From positions 1,116,001 to 1,180,000 of the forward strand of contig OY723262.1 of NCBI GenBank assembly GCA_963210315.1: 64,000 nt of DNA, given 5' to 3'. The notes below the pieces were generated by a model. The model made no database searches. It was not told the DNA's origin and saw only the letters and a list, made by a program, of their open reading frames with translations. Below, piece by piece: positions 53,799-64,000 of the stretch. How positions within the stretch are numbered: the stretch's first letter is position 1; every line of letters begins with the position of its first letter. The DNA is from Rhynchopus euleeides (Eukaryota; Euglenozoa; Diplonemea; Diplonemida; Diplonemidae). The position numbers and the translations under genes were made by a program.

Positions 53799-55352
53799 TC
53801 ACAGGCAGACGGTATACACGCGCTCATCGCTGACACCCCACAGCGCAGGATGCCTCTTTGTCAGGGGTGTTGTGACGAGCGAGCTCATCGAGTCGCTCCC
53901 CGAGTTGTTCAGGGGGAGGGTCGCAACAGGCTCGGCATCGGCACACATATTGTAGACGTGGAGAGACGACCCGACGTTGGCAATGCAGTATGGAACCCCC
54001 CAGGCAGACGTGACGTGCGCCGTGCAGTCCGACCGGTGCACCCCAGAGCGGCGGTGCAGGAGGCTTTTCAGAGGCGCGCTGTAGCGCCTGATATCCCACA
54101 CCTCGAGGCTGGTGTCCGCACCACGCACCACGAAGAGGTTTTCACAGGCCTGCACCTCTGTGACGTAACCCCCTGTCTGGCACCACAGCTGCTGCCGCCT
54201 GTCGCGGCTGTCGTTGAGGCAGAGGGCGCCGCACCGCGTGCCATACAGATAGGCCTGTGGGTCTGGCGTGGTGCAGATCGCTGTGCAGTCCTGCCCCTTC
54301 CCGAGGCGGACGGGGGTGAGGAAGCGGTGCACCGTTAGGTCCAGGGCCTGCACTGAAGAGGTGCACCCCAACACCATCTGGGTTGCCCCGGGCATCACCG
54401 TGGAGGCAAAGATGGTCTTGCCACGCAGGTAGGACACATGCCGCACGTCGGGTTGGTCTGCCCCTTGGGACACTGTCGTCAGCAACACCTCCGAGCCGTG
54501 GCACGACCCCGAGAGGACCACCGCAGCACGGAGGCCTGCTCCTGCTGCACCCAGCACGTGCAGCCCGACTGCGCGGTTGTAAGAGCCTGAGACAGCCTCC
54601 TCCAGCTCCATGTCCCCCGCGCTGTCGAGGAAGGACTCCGTCAGCAGGACAGGGTTGCCGGGGCAGGGCGTGCTGCAGTCGAGGATCCCGCGCGGCTCCA
54701 GGAGGCGTGCCGCCCACAGCCTGCCCGGGTTCTTGGCGCCCACCAGGTAGCACTGCCCGGAGGGGGCCTCCCAGGCAGCAAGGCGCGTTGCGTAGGCTGA
54801 GAAGGCGCAGAAGTGATTTCGCGCAGAGGGGGCAGCGGGTGGGGGTGCTCGCGCGCCGCGTGGCCTGTCGACGAGGCAGACGCGCTCCCGCCGGATGGCT
54901 TTTTTGCAGCCGGATAGGCGGCGCTTCACAAGCCAGTCGGAGGCGGCCCAGGGGTTGCCCCTTTCCCGCACCCCGCTGCAGTGGGGTGCGCCGCGGAGGC
55001 GCCGCTGCAGCCCCTCGACAGCGATGTTGCGCGTGGTGTCGCGAGGCGCAGGGGGGGTTGGTGCAGTGGTGGTGGTGGTGGCGGGGGTAGTCGAGAAGCA
55101 GCAGGGTGTGTTGGTGGGGCCGCCGCTGCTGCTGTCACTGCTATCACTGCTGTCGCTGCTGTCGGCGGCAGGCTTCACGAGGTAGTAGGTGCGGTCGGCC
55201 CGCAGCTCTTCGGGGAGCACCTCGCCGCCGTGCTCGTCGGTGATGTGGCACTGGCCCCCCTTCAGCATGCTGGACATGGCGAAGGCATCGCTGCGCACCA
55301 CAGCCACAGAGTACATCGCCTGAGAGACAGCATCGGTGATGTAGCCATCCAT
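53799..55352 (-). CDS. WD40-repeat protein, DCAF4-like C-terminus
   Basis: The product is 517 residues; the first ATG in frame is at 55352 (MDGYITD). Residues about 65-80 are a Ser/Asp run, followed by Thr/Pro-rich and Arg-rich segments that look disordered. From about residue 200 the chain is propeller-like. The last third holds degenerate blades: YGTRCGALCLNDSRDRR, LEVWDIRRYSAPLKSLL and LHVYNMCADAEPVATLPL, ending in an ERVYTVCL strand. The order (receptor-side blade, WD-I-R blade, inspection of peak values, final strand) recalls DCAF4/WDR21, substrate receptors of CUL4-DDB1 ubiquitin ligases, whose WD-x-R motifs bind DDB1. That assignment is tentative; the WD40 fold is better supported. No signal peptide or membrane segment. 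Confidence 0.7.
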   Translation of the reverse strand: MDGYITDAVSQAMYSVAVVRSDAFAMSSMLKGGQCHITDEHGGEVLPEELRADRTYYLVKPAADSSDSSDSSDSSSGGPTNTPCCFSTTPATTTTTAPTPPAPRDTTRNIAVEGLQRRLRGAPHCSGVRERGNPWAASDWLVKRRLSGCKKAIRRERVCLVDRPRGARAPPPAAPSARNHFCAFSAYATRLAAWEAPSGQCYLVGAKNPGRLWAARLLEPRGILDCSTPCPGNPVLLTESFLDSAGDMELEEAVSGSYNRAVGLHVLGAAGAGLRAAVVLSGSCHGSEVLLTTVSQGADQPDVRHVSYLRGKTIFASTVMPGATQMVLGCTSSVQALDLTVHRFLTPVRLGKGQDCTAICTTPDPQAYLYGTRCGALCLNDSRDRRQQLWCQTGGYVTEVQACENLFVVRGADTSLEVWDIRRYSAPLKSLLHRRSGVHRSDCTAHVTSAWGVPYCIANVGSSLHVYNMCADAEPVATLPLNNSGSDSMSSLVTTPLTKRHPALWGVSDERVYTVCL

Positions 55353-57327
55353 AGGCAGGACAAGCCGTGATGGCAGACCCGCCCACACCCAGCAGTGGGT
55401 GCTGCCTTTGTTGGTGGTGGTGGTGCGGAGGTCTTGAGTGGGCCAGAGAAGCTGTCATCAGCTGAACCAGCATGAAGGAAAATGACATGAGCGACCCGGG
55501 TGCAAGGTCCAACATTCATAAAACGGCGTGGGGAGAGAGACCGGGGCGGAGGGGGCGGGGGGGTGGGCTGTGGGGACTGCCGTTCTGCTTACTCACTAGG
55601 TTCGCCTGGTGAGGTTGCTAACACTCTTAGGCATCTGCGGCTACGCAATTTCACATCACACACGAGGAAGATGCACAGTGTGTCTCAATGGAAGGCTTGG
55701 GCAACCCCAAATCGAGAGGTATACTTGTGTCCCGGTTCGCCTAGTTCTCAGGTGTGAAGGTAAATAAAAAATCTAGCGCATCTCCGCATTAACAGACGTA
55801 TGAGATGGGCGGTTGAACCTCAGTCTCAGAAAGAGGTCCTCGGGGAACACAAAATAATGGAGAGGAAAACGCGAGCCGTTTCGGCTGCGCCTCTAGAAGT
55901 CGGGGTGGGGGTTTTCGAGAATAGAAAAATGAATTTTTATCGCCCACCACCGCTGACATCCCGCTTCTACGGTCCGACCCACAGGATCAGGCCCAGACTC
56001 AACGTGGTTCGCCACACGCACCTTCAGGTCCGCAACTGAGATAAATTTGCAAGATTCTCCGAAGTCCACAGGCCCAGAGGGCGGCGGCGGCGAGGGTTGC
56101 TTGCCGCAAACGATTAGTCACTGAAGCCTCGCGAATTCAAACAGGCTGCCTTAAAAACGGGGCGATTCGCTCAGCTCTCAGATCCGGAAAAAAAACGCAA
56201 CAGACCCTGCCCGCTTTGCAAGCGGGCACCCAATGAGCACCTCTTGTTTTGAGGTTCGCTTGTCCTCCCACCCAGTTACCTGGGCAGGCCAGGCGCAGCA
56301 TTCTGGCGTTTCTTTTCGAGCAAAACGGCAGAGGGAGTGGGGTGGAGATGTCCTGTTGACACCCCCTCCCTTAACAGAGAGGGGGGGGGCGCCGGGCCAA
56401 ACACTCCCATTCCGATTCCAGACAGCGGCAACACCGCCACCTCTGCCCACCCCCCTCCCCTCCCCTCCCCACCCCGACCCCCTCCATTCCTTCTGGATCC
56501 GACAACTGCAACTTGTCACAAGAAATACATCACATTGCACACATGTCTGAGTCGTTCTTCTTCCCCCGGGGATGCAGCTCCTTGCCTGGTATGTGCAAGG
56601 CGGCGTGGCATTGTGTGGCATTCATGCCAGCATCCCTGCCCTGTTCCAAAGGTGCACTGCCGTCTCTCGCGCTGGTGTGGGGGCAAGATTTTTCTTGATG
56701 GCGGTACAGATGAGGCGAAGAAGTGGCGGCTCGCAAGGATGTGGGCACTTCGACGGTTCGAAAACCAATCAGGGCACGACAGGAGACACAGCGCTGCCTC
56801 CAGGGAGCACGCCACACAGACAAAGCAGCCCGCCCCTTCTGGTTCCGCTTTTGAGCTGACACCGCCGAACCCAACCCCCTCACAGCAAAGCTGCAACACC
56901 CAGATGCCCCTCAAGCAAGCCACCTGATGAAGCAGCACCATGCTACGCTATGCCCCGATCACTGCTCCTGGTGTTCCCTCCACCCAGAGCCAAGCAGGGC
57001 TGCTGCTCCTGAGGCGCGGAGGGGCGGCACGCCAGGTGTGGGTGGGGCTGTGTCTGGGGGTGGGGGTGGCCCGAAGAGCCCATGGCACTGAGGAGGGCAC
57101 ACAGCTACGCCGAAGCCGGGTCGGGCAGTGCTGCCCCCAAGCAGCGGCAGGGCGTGGTGATACGCACTGAGGAAAGTCTGGGTGGCTCAGGCCAGCACAG
57201 GAGGGGCAACGCCGCACTGCGCTGCTCACCACCCCAGCTGCGCTGCTGAGGCTGACTGGGTGTTGAGCCACGTGCGGCGCACTCGCGACACTGAGTGTCG
57301 GGGAAGTGCAGCATTCGACCTGCATGA
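55353..57327. other. Spacer between FAD oxidoreductase and WD40-like genes
   Basis: No gene seen. The sequence next to 57327 is the 3' UTR of the FAD gene. Open frames between 56180 and 57170 are Pro/Ser/Arg-rich and look non-coding. Confidence 0.5.
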
Positions 57328-60300
57328 CTAAGCTGCGACGTAGCCACCTTTGGCTGTGGCATTGGGGTCGATCTGTGAAGGGGTGTGTGGTGGGCGGGGT
57401 GGGGGGGGCAGTGGCAGTGGCAGCGGCGGCGGCGGCAGCACATGCAAGACGACACGGAAGGCCCACACCACGCCATACCAGATTCTCCGGGATAGGTGGG
57501 AAGTCTGCTGTGAAGCAGCCTGGGCCGGTGCAGGCGAATGCCATCCTCGACTGTGACCGCAGCGAGGAGATGAAGAAGAGCTGTCCCTTCTTGCTCCCTC
57601 GCAGATGCTTGACCCCGACGTTGTACAGCTTCGGTGAGATGTACGAAGAGGTTGTAGGCTGTAGAAATAGGGGGGTTCAGTCGTTCCACCGTATGGTAGA
57701 AAGTGCAAATTCACGCATGCCGTTGAGGGCCTTCAGTCAGGACCTTCGCTCAGACGTGCAGAAAGGTGAGAAACCCCAACTGGAAAGTGATTCCACCAAT
57801 GAAGGCAAGAATCACCTTCTTCGAACACAGCTCCAGTGTCCACAACAGGATGGCATGGCTGCGAGCATCAAACGATCCCATACCTGTTCCAGACTCCCAT
57901 TCATGGGGAAGCTCGGGAACCGCCACCCGATGCACTGCACAAAATAGTCAGCCTGAGGCAGGTACTGCTCTGCCTTGGCAGCGGTGTACTGCGATCGTGG
58001 GGGGGGACAGGTGTGTTGGCGCGGGTTGGATACTCAGCACACAAACCACAGGGAAAGGGGTGATGCCTTTCTGAACTTCTCAGAGTTCCCTGGCGGTAGA
58101 AACCACTAATCAACTCTGCCAAAAACCATCCCTTGACAGCGCCCATCCATACGAGGTAGGGGGTGGGGTATCGGAGTTGTATCTGTGGGAACCATAAACC
58201 AGACATGGGGATTCCACAGCGTTCACTTGAAACAAAAGGCAAGAATATGCCACCCCTTTCAGAAAAGGGCCTGGAGGAAGCGCTTCAGCAACCTGCAACA
58301 AGAGCCTGTCTCTCGTATGTGCACCCCATATTCGAGCGCCCTGGCATACCACAATGCGTGTGACATTCATAAACTCCCCATCGTGCCTGACGGGGAGTAT
58401 GTTTGGGAAGTCGCCTGTGAGATGCCGCACAAAATGGATCACATTCTTCACCTCCGGCAGCAGCGCCAGGTTGTGCAGCGCGACAACGCCTGAGGGCCCT
58501 GCACCGAATACGGTGACGACTTTCTGCTTCTTCTGAAAGGCCTCGTCACGTTTGTGCTGGTCTGCGTCAATGAATGACCGCAGCAACCCAGGGTTGAGTG
58601 ACGTGGTGAACGGGACTTCTGGCGGTGTGGGGAAGGTGAAGTTCTCGTGGTGATGATCCGCACCGATCGCCACCACCACGCCGTGCGTCACCCAGATGGG
58701 GTCGTGATCCCCCACCCGCAGCGACCACACGAAGTCGGTGCTGTTGAGGTTCGCGACATCGGACACGTTAAAGAACACCTTGTGCATATCGGTGACACGC
58801 CCAGTGACCGACGTCAGTGCCGACCGCACCACACGCGTCGCTTTCAGCAGCGGCTCCGACAGGAAGCCCAGCCGGCAGTGCCGCTTCCCACTTTCGTACG
58901 TCAGGAGGGGGTTCTTCGAGTCGCCATAATCCAATGTGGAGTAGTACTCGTAGTCATTCATGTACTGAATGAAGTCCTGGCACGGGTTCATGCTCTGCAC
59001 ATCGTGGTAACCTTCGAGGCGCCCGACCTTGAACCCCCGCTCGTCGATCCACAGGATCGAGTCCTCGCGCCCACGGTTTGCATCGAGCACCCTGCCGAGG
59101 CCGTTCATCCCCGATGGGCCTGCACCAATAACTGCCCAGCGGTACTTCAGTTGCGGCTTCAGCTTCACCACGAGGGAAGGGAAGGGATGCAGCAGCGGCC
59201 CTGAGTACGGCTGGTAGGTGCACCCGTCCTGCTCGGGGAGGAGGCAGTGCTCCGTGACGTTCGGTGCTGGAGAAAGCAGGATGCTCTTCGGGATGGTCAA
59301 GCGGAGGACACGGTGCGTGTCAGGGTAGTTGTGGTTCTCAATGTACTGCGACATGTTGCTCTTCGGGGACAGCGTCGGGAATGTGATCGATCGAGGGATC
59401 CTCTGTGTGTTGGTCCACTTCGGGCGCCAGTCCGACTGCGCGTCTCTCTTCCCAAACGAGATGCTCACGCTGAGCGCTGACTCACGCCTCACAGTGTCTG
59501 ATGAACCCTCGGCAGGCAGGCCATAAACCTCCTGGACAAGCTTGCGCACCTCTGCCGTCACTGCATCCTCATCGGTGACAAAGAAGGCACCTGCCTCCAG
59601 CACAAGCGTGATGGTGAACCCACCCCTCAGGAAGGCAGAGTACTCCATCACAGGGTGCCGTGAGAAAACTGCTGCCGGTTCATCAGCGGCACCATTCTCA
59701 GCGGGTCGCAAACGCATCTCGGAGTAAGCCGTCACCACATCTTCGATGACGATGTTATCTGTGACCCTGACGGCTTCTCCGACTGTTGCAGTAGAGTCAG
59801 CGGGGCGCACCATGTGCCCTGGGATGGGGGCAAACTGGAGAACGGTTCTCCCATTCATGTTGCGAGCCACAGCCCTGGGCGCCAGAAGGAAGGCTGTGGT
59901 ATGCGAATCCCACCCCTTCGTGATGGCATCCTCCTGCCCCTCGTCTGCCGCGCCGAGCGTGGCGGCGATGACCTTGCGCAGCGCACCTTGGAAGGCACTC
60001 CAGTCGCTCCACTGCCACTCAGCCCCGTGCGAGAGGACAAGCTGCCCGAAACGTCCACCGTCTGCCAGGACACCGTCGTGCAGACCCTCGAGGAGGTCGC
60101 CAGCAAGCTTCACAGTCACAGTGCTGGGGCTGTCGGGTGGCACACTGAAGGGGAGTTCTGGCGGGTAGAAAAACCACTTTGTCACGCCTTGTGTCACAGG
60201 GCTGGGCTTGACGCTCATATCATAACCCTTGACGCATTCCCACGGCAGCTGGAATTTGAAGCTGACAGGCTTCTGCAGCAAGGACATGCGCTTCCGGGGG

Positions 60301-61154
60301 CGGAGGAACACCGACAGCATGCCGCCCATCTGCTTGAATTGGGTGAACCTGCCAGACACAGGATACGAGAGCTGCCAATGGTCCAAATGCGGGTACGTCG
60401 GTTCCCCAAACGCCTGTGCCAGCGAGGCATTCATCTTGATGTCACACAGGTTGGTCCGATTCGTGTGGCGCAGTTTGTACATCTCGATGTAGGGGTCATA
60501 GTCAGCTGGGGCCGAGGCGAACTGCAGGCAGTTTGTGACCTTAGAGGTGAACCCGATCCACATCACTGCAGACCCAACAGCAAGATCCAGGACGCTGGCA
60601 TTGCCACCGTGAGCGGACTCGATAGTCGCAAAGAGCCAAGGGTCGTCTGTTTTGTTCATGGTCTGCAACATCTTGACGCAGGCATCCGTAGGGATGACAG
60701 CGAGAGGCATCGGCGGGGTGGACACAGGCAGGGGGCGAGGGGTCACAGCACCAGCCTTGGACGTATCAAAAAGAGACTTCAACTCGCGGTGCTCCTTATC
60801 GTTCGCAGCAAGTTTGACATTGTAGTGGTTGAAGGTGCTGTTGAGATTCAGGATAGTCACAGACTTCAGTTGCTGCTGCAGGTTCAACACGTCACGCTGG
60901 AGGTCCCCAACAAGCGCACCCTTCTCCTTCGCAACAACGAGGTCCGCTTGAAGGCTGCTGACCTTTCCCTCAAGCTGCAGCAGACGTGTAGCATCTCCAT
61001 CACCACGCCGGTTCAGGAGCCCAGGTGACAACGCAAAATACAACAGGGGTGTATAGAGAAGCAGCACAGCGCAGACGCCACCGAGGCACAGCCACTGCCG
61101 CCAGCTTGTCACAGGGGTCCTGGGAGTGCCAGCGTTCGAGTAAGGGGCCTTCAT
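57328..61154 (-). CDS. Membrane-anchored FAD-dependent oxidoreductase (4 exons)
   Basis: Exons: 61154-58350, 57988-57884, 57658-57479, 57372-57328. All junctions are phase 0 with donors GTATGC, GTATGG, GTATGG, giving about 1044 residues. A basic N-terminus precedes a type II membrane anchor (about 19-43) and a coiled coil (about 50-100). Residues about 120-660 form a large domain I do not recognise. Then come two dinucleotide-binding loops, AVIGAGPSG (near 678) and VFGAGPSG (near 883), as in flavin monooxygenase and pyridine-nucleotide-disulfide-type enzymes that bind FAD and NAD(P)H. Exon 2 supplies DYFVQCIGWRFPSF, a conserved-looking ADY-x-x-x-CIGW strand; exon 3 KLYNVGVKHLRG. The very short last exons are supported by phase and motif continuity. 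The catalytic domain probably faces the lumen or outside. Substrate unknown. Confidence 0.85.
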
Positions 61155-61392
61155 CGGAAGGGCAGCAAGGCTGCTGCAACCAGTCCCTTCAGGGAGCTGC
61201 CAGCACACGGCCCTGGACCCTCAAGGGAGAGAATCCAGAAACCTGAAGAAGGGTGTGTTGGTGTTGTGGGTGTGGAACTCTGGTGATACCAATAGGTGTG
61301 GACAGTGATGGGATGGGGGATGATGGTGAGGTTTTGCCGAGGGGGGGTGAGACTCGTCGTGTGACGGGAGGTGGGGCAGTGTCGTGAGGTGT
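61155..61392. other. 5' flank of the FAD oxidoreductase gene
   Basis: Short leader region between ATG at 61154 and repeat locus 2, with CT-rich sense-strand sequence (ttctctccctt) near 61225-61235. No gene. Confidence 0.4.
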
Positions 61393-62232
61393 GGTGTGCC
61401 TGTCAGCAGTATGTAGCCTTCCGTTGTATCAACATCCCCCGCAGGGATCCGTTTAAAGACACGCATGAATAGATTGGGTTGTCTCATCATGAGCAGGGCA
61501 CCCCCACCTCCACACAGCAGTGCACACCAGCACACCGGCACACCGACACACACCGCATGCTGTCAGACGGGTAACGGGGTTGTTCGAAGTTGCAATCTGT
61601 CTCCCATGTGTTGAGTTGAGACCGGAGAGGGTGCTGTTGTCATCATTCAGCAATACAACAAGAAATGGATATGTATGGTGTGTTGTGATTGTGGGACAGA
61701 GTGATGTGACGTTGTGTGATACCAGACAGTGTGGAATGGAATGAAGTGGCTCGTCAGAGAATGTCAACGCTGATTGAGAATTACGATGTTCAGCAGCGCA
61801 GCACGAGGCTGCTCAGCGTCCAGTGCCCTGGAGTAATTCTATCATCACACGCCACACGGGTTACATTACGGGTTTCCTGCCCACAGGTGTGCCACATCAG
61901 AGCTTGGAAGCACATGAAGTGCCTTTAGGTTCGGAGCAGGGACTCGTCAAAGCCATTCGGAAGAGGGAGGCTGCATATTGGTCATCATTGCAAGGCAGGG
62001 CTGTTCTCTGCACACACACACACAGTCTGAACGGGAACAACGCATGCTGAGTGGAGGGTTGTAGCTGGGTTGTGGGAGTAGAGTGGGGTGAGAATGGGAA
62101 TGAAGGTGGTGTGGTGTGGTGTTGCGTTGGGGTGGCATGCTGTCAGACGGGTAACGGGGTTGTTCGAAGTTGCAATCTGTCTCCCATGTGTTGAGTTGAG
62201 ACCGGAGAGGGTGCTGTTGTCATCATTCAGCA
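61393..62232. repeat. Modular repeat locus 2 (modules C-R-B-D-R)
   Basis: Module C is about 61393-61554, R 61555-61658, B about 61711-62030, D 62058-62134, R 62135-62232. Each is nearly identical to its counterpart in 5757-6876, but the order differs. The sequence after the last R (62240-62350) also resembles 6615-6715. The left edge lies about 240 bp upstream of the FAD-oxidoreductase start codon. Confidence 0.9.
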
Positions 62233-62420
62233 GACAATGCGAGATGCGTGCATCACCTCCGCGGTGATTCCGAGGACATCCGACACACAGGTCGGCGCGT
62301 GTGTGATGTGGTGATGTATCGCATACAGGGCCACACATGTGGTGTGGTGACGTGTCCTGGAGTGGCCAAAGTCAGCAGGGCGAGGAGCGGGGAGCGGGAA
62401 TGGAGGCAGCAGCTGACACC

Positions 62421-62813
62421 TCACACACAGAATCGCCGAAACTCTCTCTTGCCCTGCTGGGGTCTTGAAGCCTTGACAACACCACATGGATGTTGACAGG
62501 AGCGATGCATGTGGGTAAATTGCATTCGTGCCCACTGTGAGCGCGCTGGACAAGGCCTGCTCTTCTTGGGCCGCCGCCTCTTCTGTGGAAAGGGAAATCT
62601 TGTCTTGAGTTCACCAGGAGGGACTCCGGCAGGGAGGGTGACGTTCGCTCCATAACGCAGACAAACGGAGCACCAGAACAGAATTCGAGGACAAACCGAC
62701 ACAGGCTTGTCGCAGACCTCCGTCGAAGGCCTCTGTGAATAAGAATATGTCCTCAGCCCCGTGGTGGTAAGAACGGAGCACGCAAGGAGGAGGCCAGGTG
62801 CATGGCTATTCAT
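62421..62813 (-). CDS. Possible small secreted Cys/Arg-rich protein
   Basis: The frame is open from ATG at 62813 for 130 residues. It starts with a weak hydrophobic leader (MNSHAPGLLLACSVLTTTGL), then carries several Cys, a GANVTLPAGVPPGELKT segment and a basic stretch (QKRRRPKKSRPCP). No family recognised and no clear acceptor upstream. A TTTCCCTTTCCACAG-like tract inside it (62586-62572) could instead be a splice acceptor, so the true structure is uncertain. Confidence 0.25.
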   Translation of the reverse strand: MNSHAPGLLLACSVLTTTGLRTYSYSQRPSTEVCDKPVSVCPRILFWCSVCLRYGANVTLPAGVPPGELKTRFPFPQKRRRPKKSRPCPARSQWARMQFTHMHRSCQHPCGVVKASRPQQGKREFRRFCV

Positions 62814-63133
62814 CCCATGCGCAATCCCAAAGCCACGGCATAACCGAAGACAGCACCAGGGACATGCAGAAGAAACGTAACTCACTCAGCCGAACTCCGG
62901 GGGGTGGGTGGTGCCCTGAGATCGACTGGTGGCGAAGAGGAGAGCGCTGCGGTCATCCGGAAAGATTACATGTTCAGACGAAAGAGATATTGGCAAGCTT
63001 GCTCTTTTTTTTCAACAGGATTTTGGAACGGCCCCTGCATCGCTACACCTGTGTCAGACCCTTGTTGGGCAACGAAACGGGGGGGGGTGGGGGTGTCGTG
63101 GGTACGTCTGCACGGTGGGATCTTGTAAATTTT
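62814..63133. other. Spacer, nothing recognised
   Basis: Ordinary sequence with a short G-run at 63081-63088. No gene, RNA or repeat could be supported. Confidence 0.4.
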
Positions 63134-63320
63134 ACATGTATAACTACAAGTATAATACATGTATTATACATGTATAATACTTGCATGTCAACTATTATAC
63201 ATGTATAATACATGTATATGCCTGAAATATACATGTAAAATACATGTATATCAAGTAAAAATACAAGTATAATACTTGCATGTCAACTATTATACATGTA
63301 TTTTTACTTGATATACATGT
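63134..63320. repeat. AT-rich palindromic repeat tract (acatgtataatac-type)
   Basis: About 187 bp built from tacatgta, tataatac and caagtataatac units on both strands. Within it, 63242-63264 and 63298-63320 are a perfect 23-bp inverted repeat with a 33-nt loop. The block is sharply AT-rich in a GC-rich region. Confidence 0.95.
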
Positions 63321-64000
63321 TTTTTTTTAAAACTTCGTTCCCGTCCCCCCACGTTGTGCGCTACGTCGTTGTAGCGTTGGCTCACTCGTGTGCTTCTTTC
63401 CGGGGTCGGGTCAGGGATAGTGCCCTGTGTGGTGCCGTTTTTTTTTCCCGCAGTGCGGGTGGGTTGCCGTGCGTCTACACGGAGACACCTCCCCATTTTA
63501 TGCCAAAGTTTTTGTGTTGAGACGTTTTGACCTGATATGGCAAAGGTCCTGTTCGTTGGTTTCCCCCTGGTCTGTCGCGCCCATCAGGGTGCGTGGACAG
63601 GGCCCGTACTTTTGTTTTCATTCGTGTTCTGTGATTTGTGACCAACCCGCCCCTTGCCCCGCCCGGTTGAGGTCCCTACCCCTTCCCCCGTTTCGTCAGT
63701 AGCTCCGTCTCGGTCTCGTGGAGCAGGCCTGCGTCCATCAGGAAACGCAGGGTGGTCACGGGCCGGGTGAGGAGTAGGACATGGGGGGAGAGGTTGTCCA
63801 GGTGTTTTTCCCGTAGGTCCTTAAGCTTCGGGCAGGTTCGCAGCAGGTGCTTCAGCGTCGTTTTCTGCACTGCGCAGCCGTGCATGGGGCATTTCGGTGC
63901 CCTGTTGTTCGACATGTAGTCGAACAGGAGGTAGTGGCGGCGCGTCCGTAGCAGCCGCATCGTGCTGGCCCCGAGGCGGGTCAGCGCCGGTGTGTGTAGC
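63321..64000 (-). mobile_element. LINE-type non-LTR retrotransposon, 3' end (5' part beyond window)
   Basis: On the minus strand the element shows a C-terminal ORF end (stop at 63676), about 340 bp of 3' UTR and a short A-run (T-run 63319-63328 on the plus strand). It abuts the AT-rich palindromic tract, which would be its target. Confidence 0.75.
63676..64000 (-). CDS. Retrotransposon ORF, C-terminal zinc-binding (zf-RVT-like) region, partial
   Basis: The frame is open from the window edge to the stop at 63676. It reads LTRLGASTMRLLRTRRHYLL, FDYMSNNRAPKCPMHGC, then HLLRTCPKLKDLREKHL. The arrangement of an R-T-x-x-H/R-Y-L-L helix followed by C-x4-C-x8-H-x4-C and a short Leu-rich helix is the post-reverse-transcriptase domain (zf-RVT) of LINE-like ORF2 proteins. 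The reverse transcriptase itself would lie beyond 64000. It reads in the same direction as the host genes. Whether the full copy is intact cannot be told here. Confidence 0.75.
   Translation of the reverse strand, partial: LHTPALTRLGASTMRLLRTRRHYLLFDYMSNNRAPKCPMHGCAVQKTTLKHLLRTCPKLKDLREKHLDNLSPHVLLLTRPVTTLRFLMDAGLLHETETELLTKRGKG

Noticed and set aside
1..64000. Spliced-leader RNA gene, telomere repeats, CRISPR arrays, rRNA genes
   Set aside because: Looked for a CTGTACTTTATTG-like leader, TTAGGG runs and regularly spaced repeats on both strands; none was seen.

Overview
This is nuclear DNA from a GC-rich, flagellated protist. Every well-supported gene reads on the minus strand: sulfatase, PH-like protein, histidine-rich repeat protein, axonemal dynein, TLTLPT-repeat protein, SP-RING protein, CFAP144, CUB-like protein, receptor-like kinase, WD40-like protein and FAD oxidoreductase. 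Start codons usually sit 20-90 nt behind a C-rich pyrimidine tract and an AG, as expected for spliced-leader trans-splicing. Introns are few and short, and the eight I could place begin GTATG (seven) or GTATA (one). One-strand gene clusters plus apparent trans-splice acceptors suggest Euglenozoa, perhaps a diplonemid. This is an inference: no spliced-leader RNA gene was seen. TAA, TAG and TGA all appear to be used as stops.

Layout from left to right. 1-698: N-terminal part of an arylsulfatase. 4080-5536: two-exon PH-like protein, followed by modular repeat locus 1 (5757-6876). 9275-10435: two-exon protein with three copies of a W/C-rich module. 11771-26002: four-exon, about 4178-residue axonemal dynein heavy chain. 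Its second intron carries an inserted element that encodes a ubiquitin-specific-protease C-terminal box and is flanked by a 42-bp direct repeat. 26576-30352: secreted TLTLPT-repeat protein. 30692-31774: degenerate SP-RING protein. 32843-33355: CFAP144/FAM183. 33356-38216: repeat-rich zone with retroelement-like fragments, two small open frames and a frameshifted membrane-anchor ORF. 38217-39749: three CUB-like domains and a membrane anchor. 39750-48853: gene-poor DNA with a 526-bp terminal-inverted-repeat element. 48854-51631: transmembrane kinase with a PQQ-like propeller ectodomain. 53799-55352: WD40/DCAF4-like protein. 57328-61154: four-exon membrane-anchored FAD oxidoreductase. 61393-62232: repeat locus 2, sharing modules with locus 1. 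63134-64000: AT-rich palindromic DNA abutting the 3' end of a LINE-type retrotransposon that runs off the window.

The genes do not form an obvious single pathway. Dynein and CFAP144 are axonemal. The sulfatase, TLTLPT, CUB and receptor-kinase genes encode secreted or surface products. The SP-RING and possible DCAF4-like proteins hint at ubiquitin or SUMO functions. The gene-poor stretches are shaped by mobile elements, two of which seem to have made unusually long target-site duplications.
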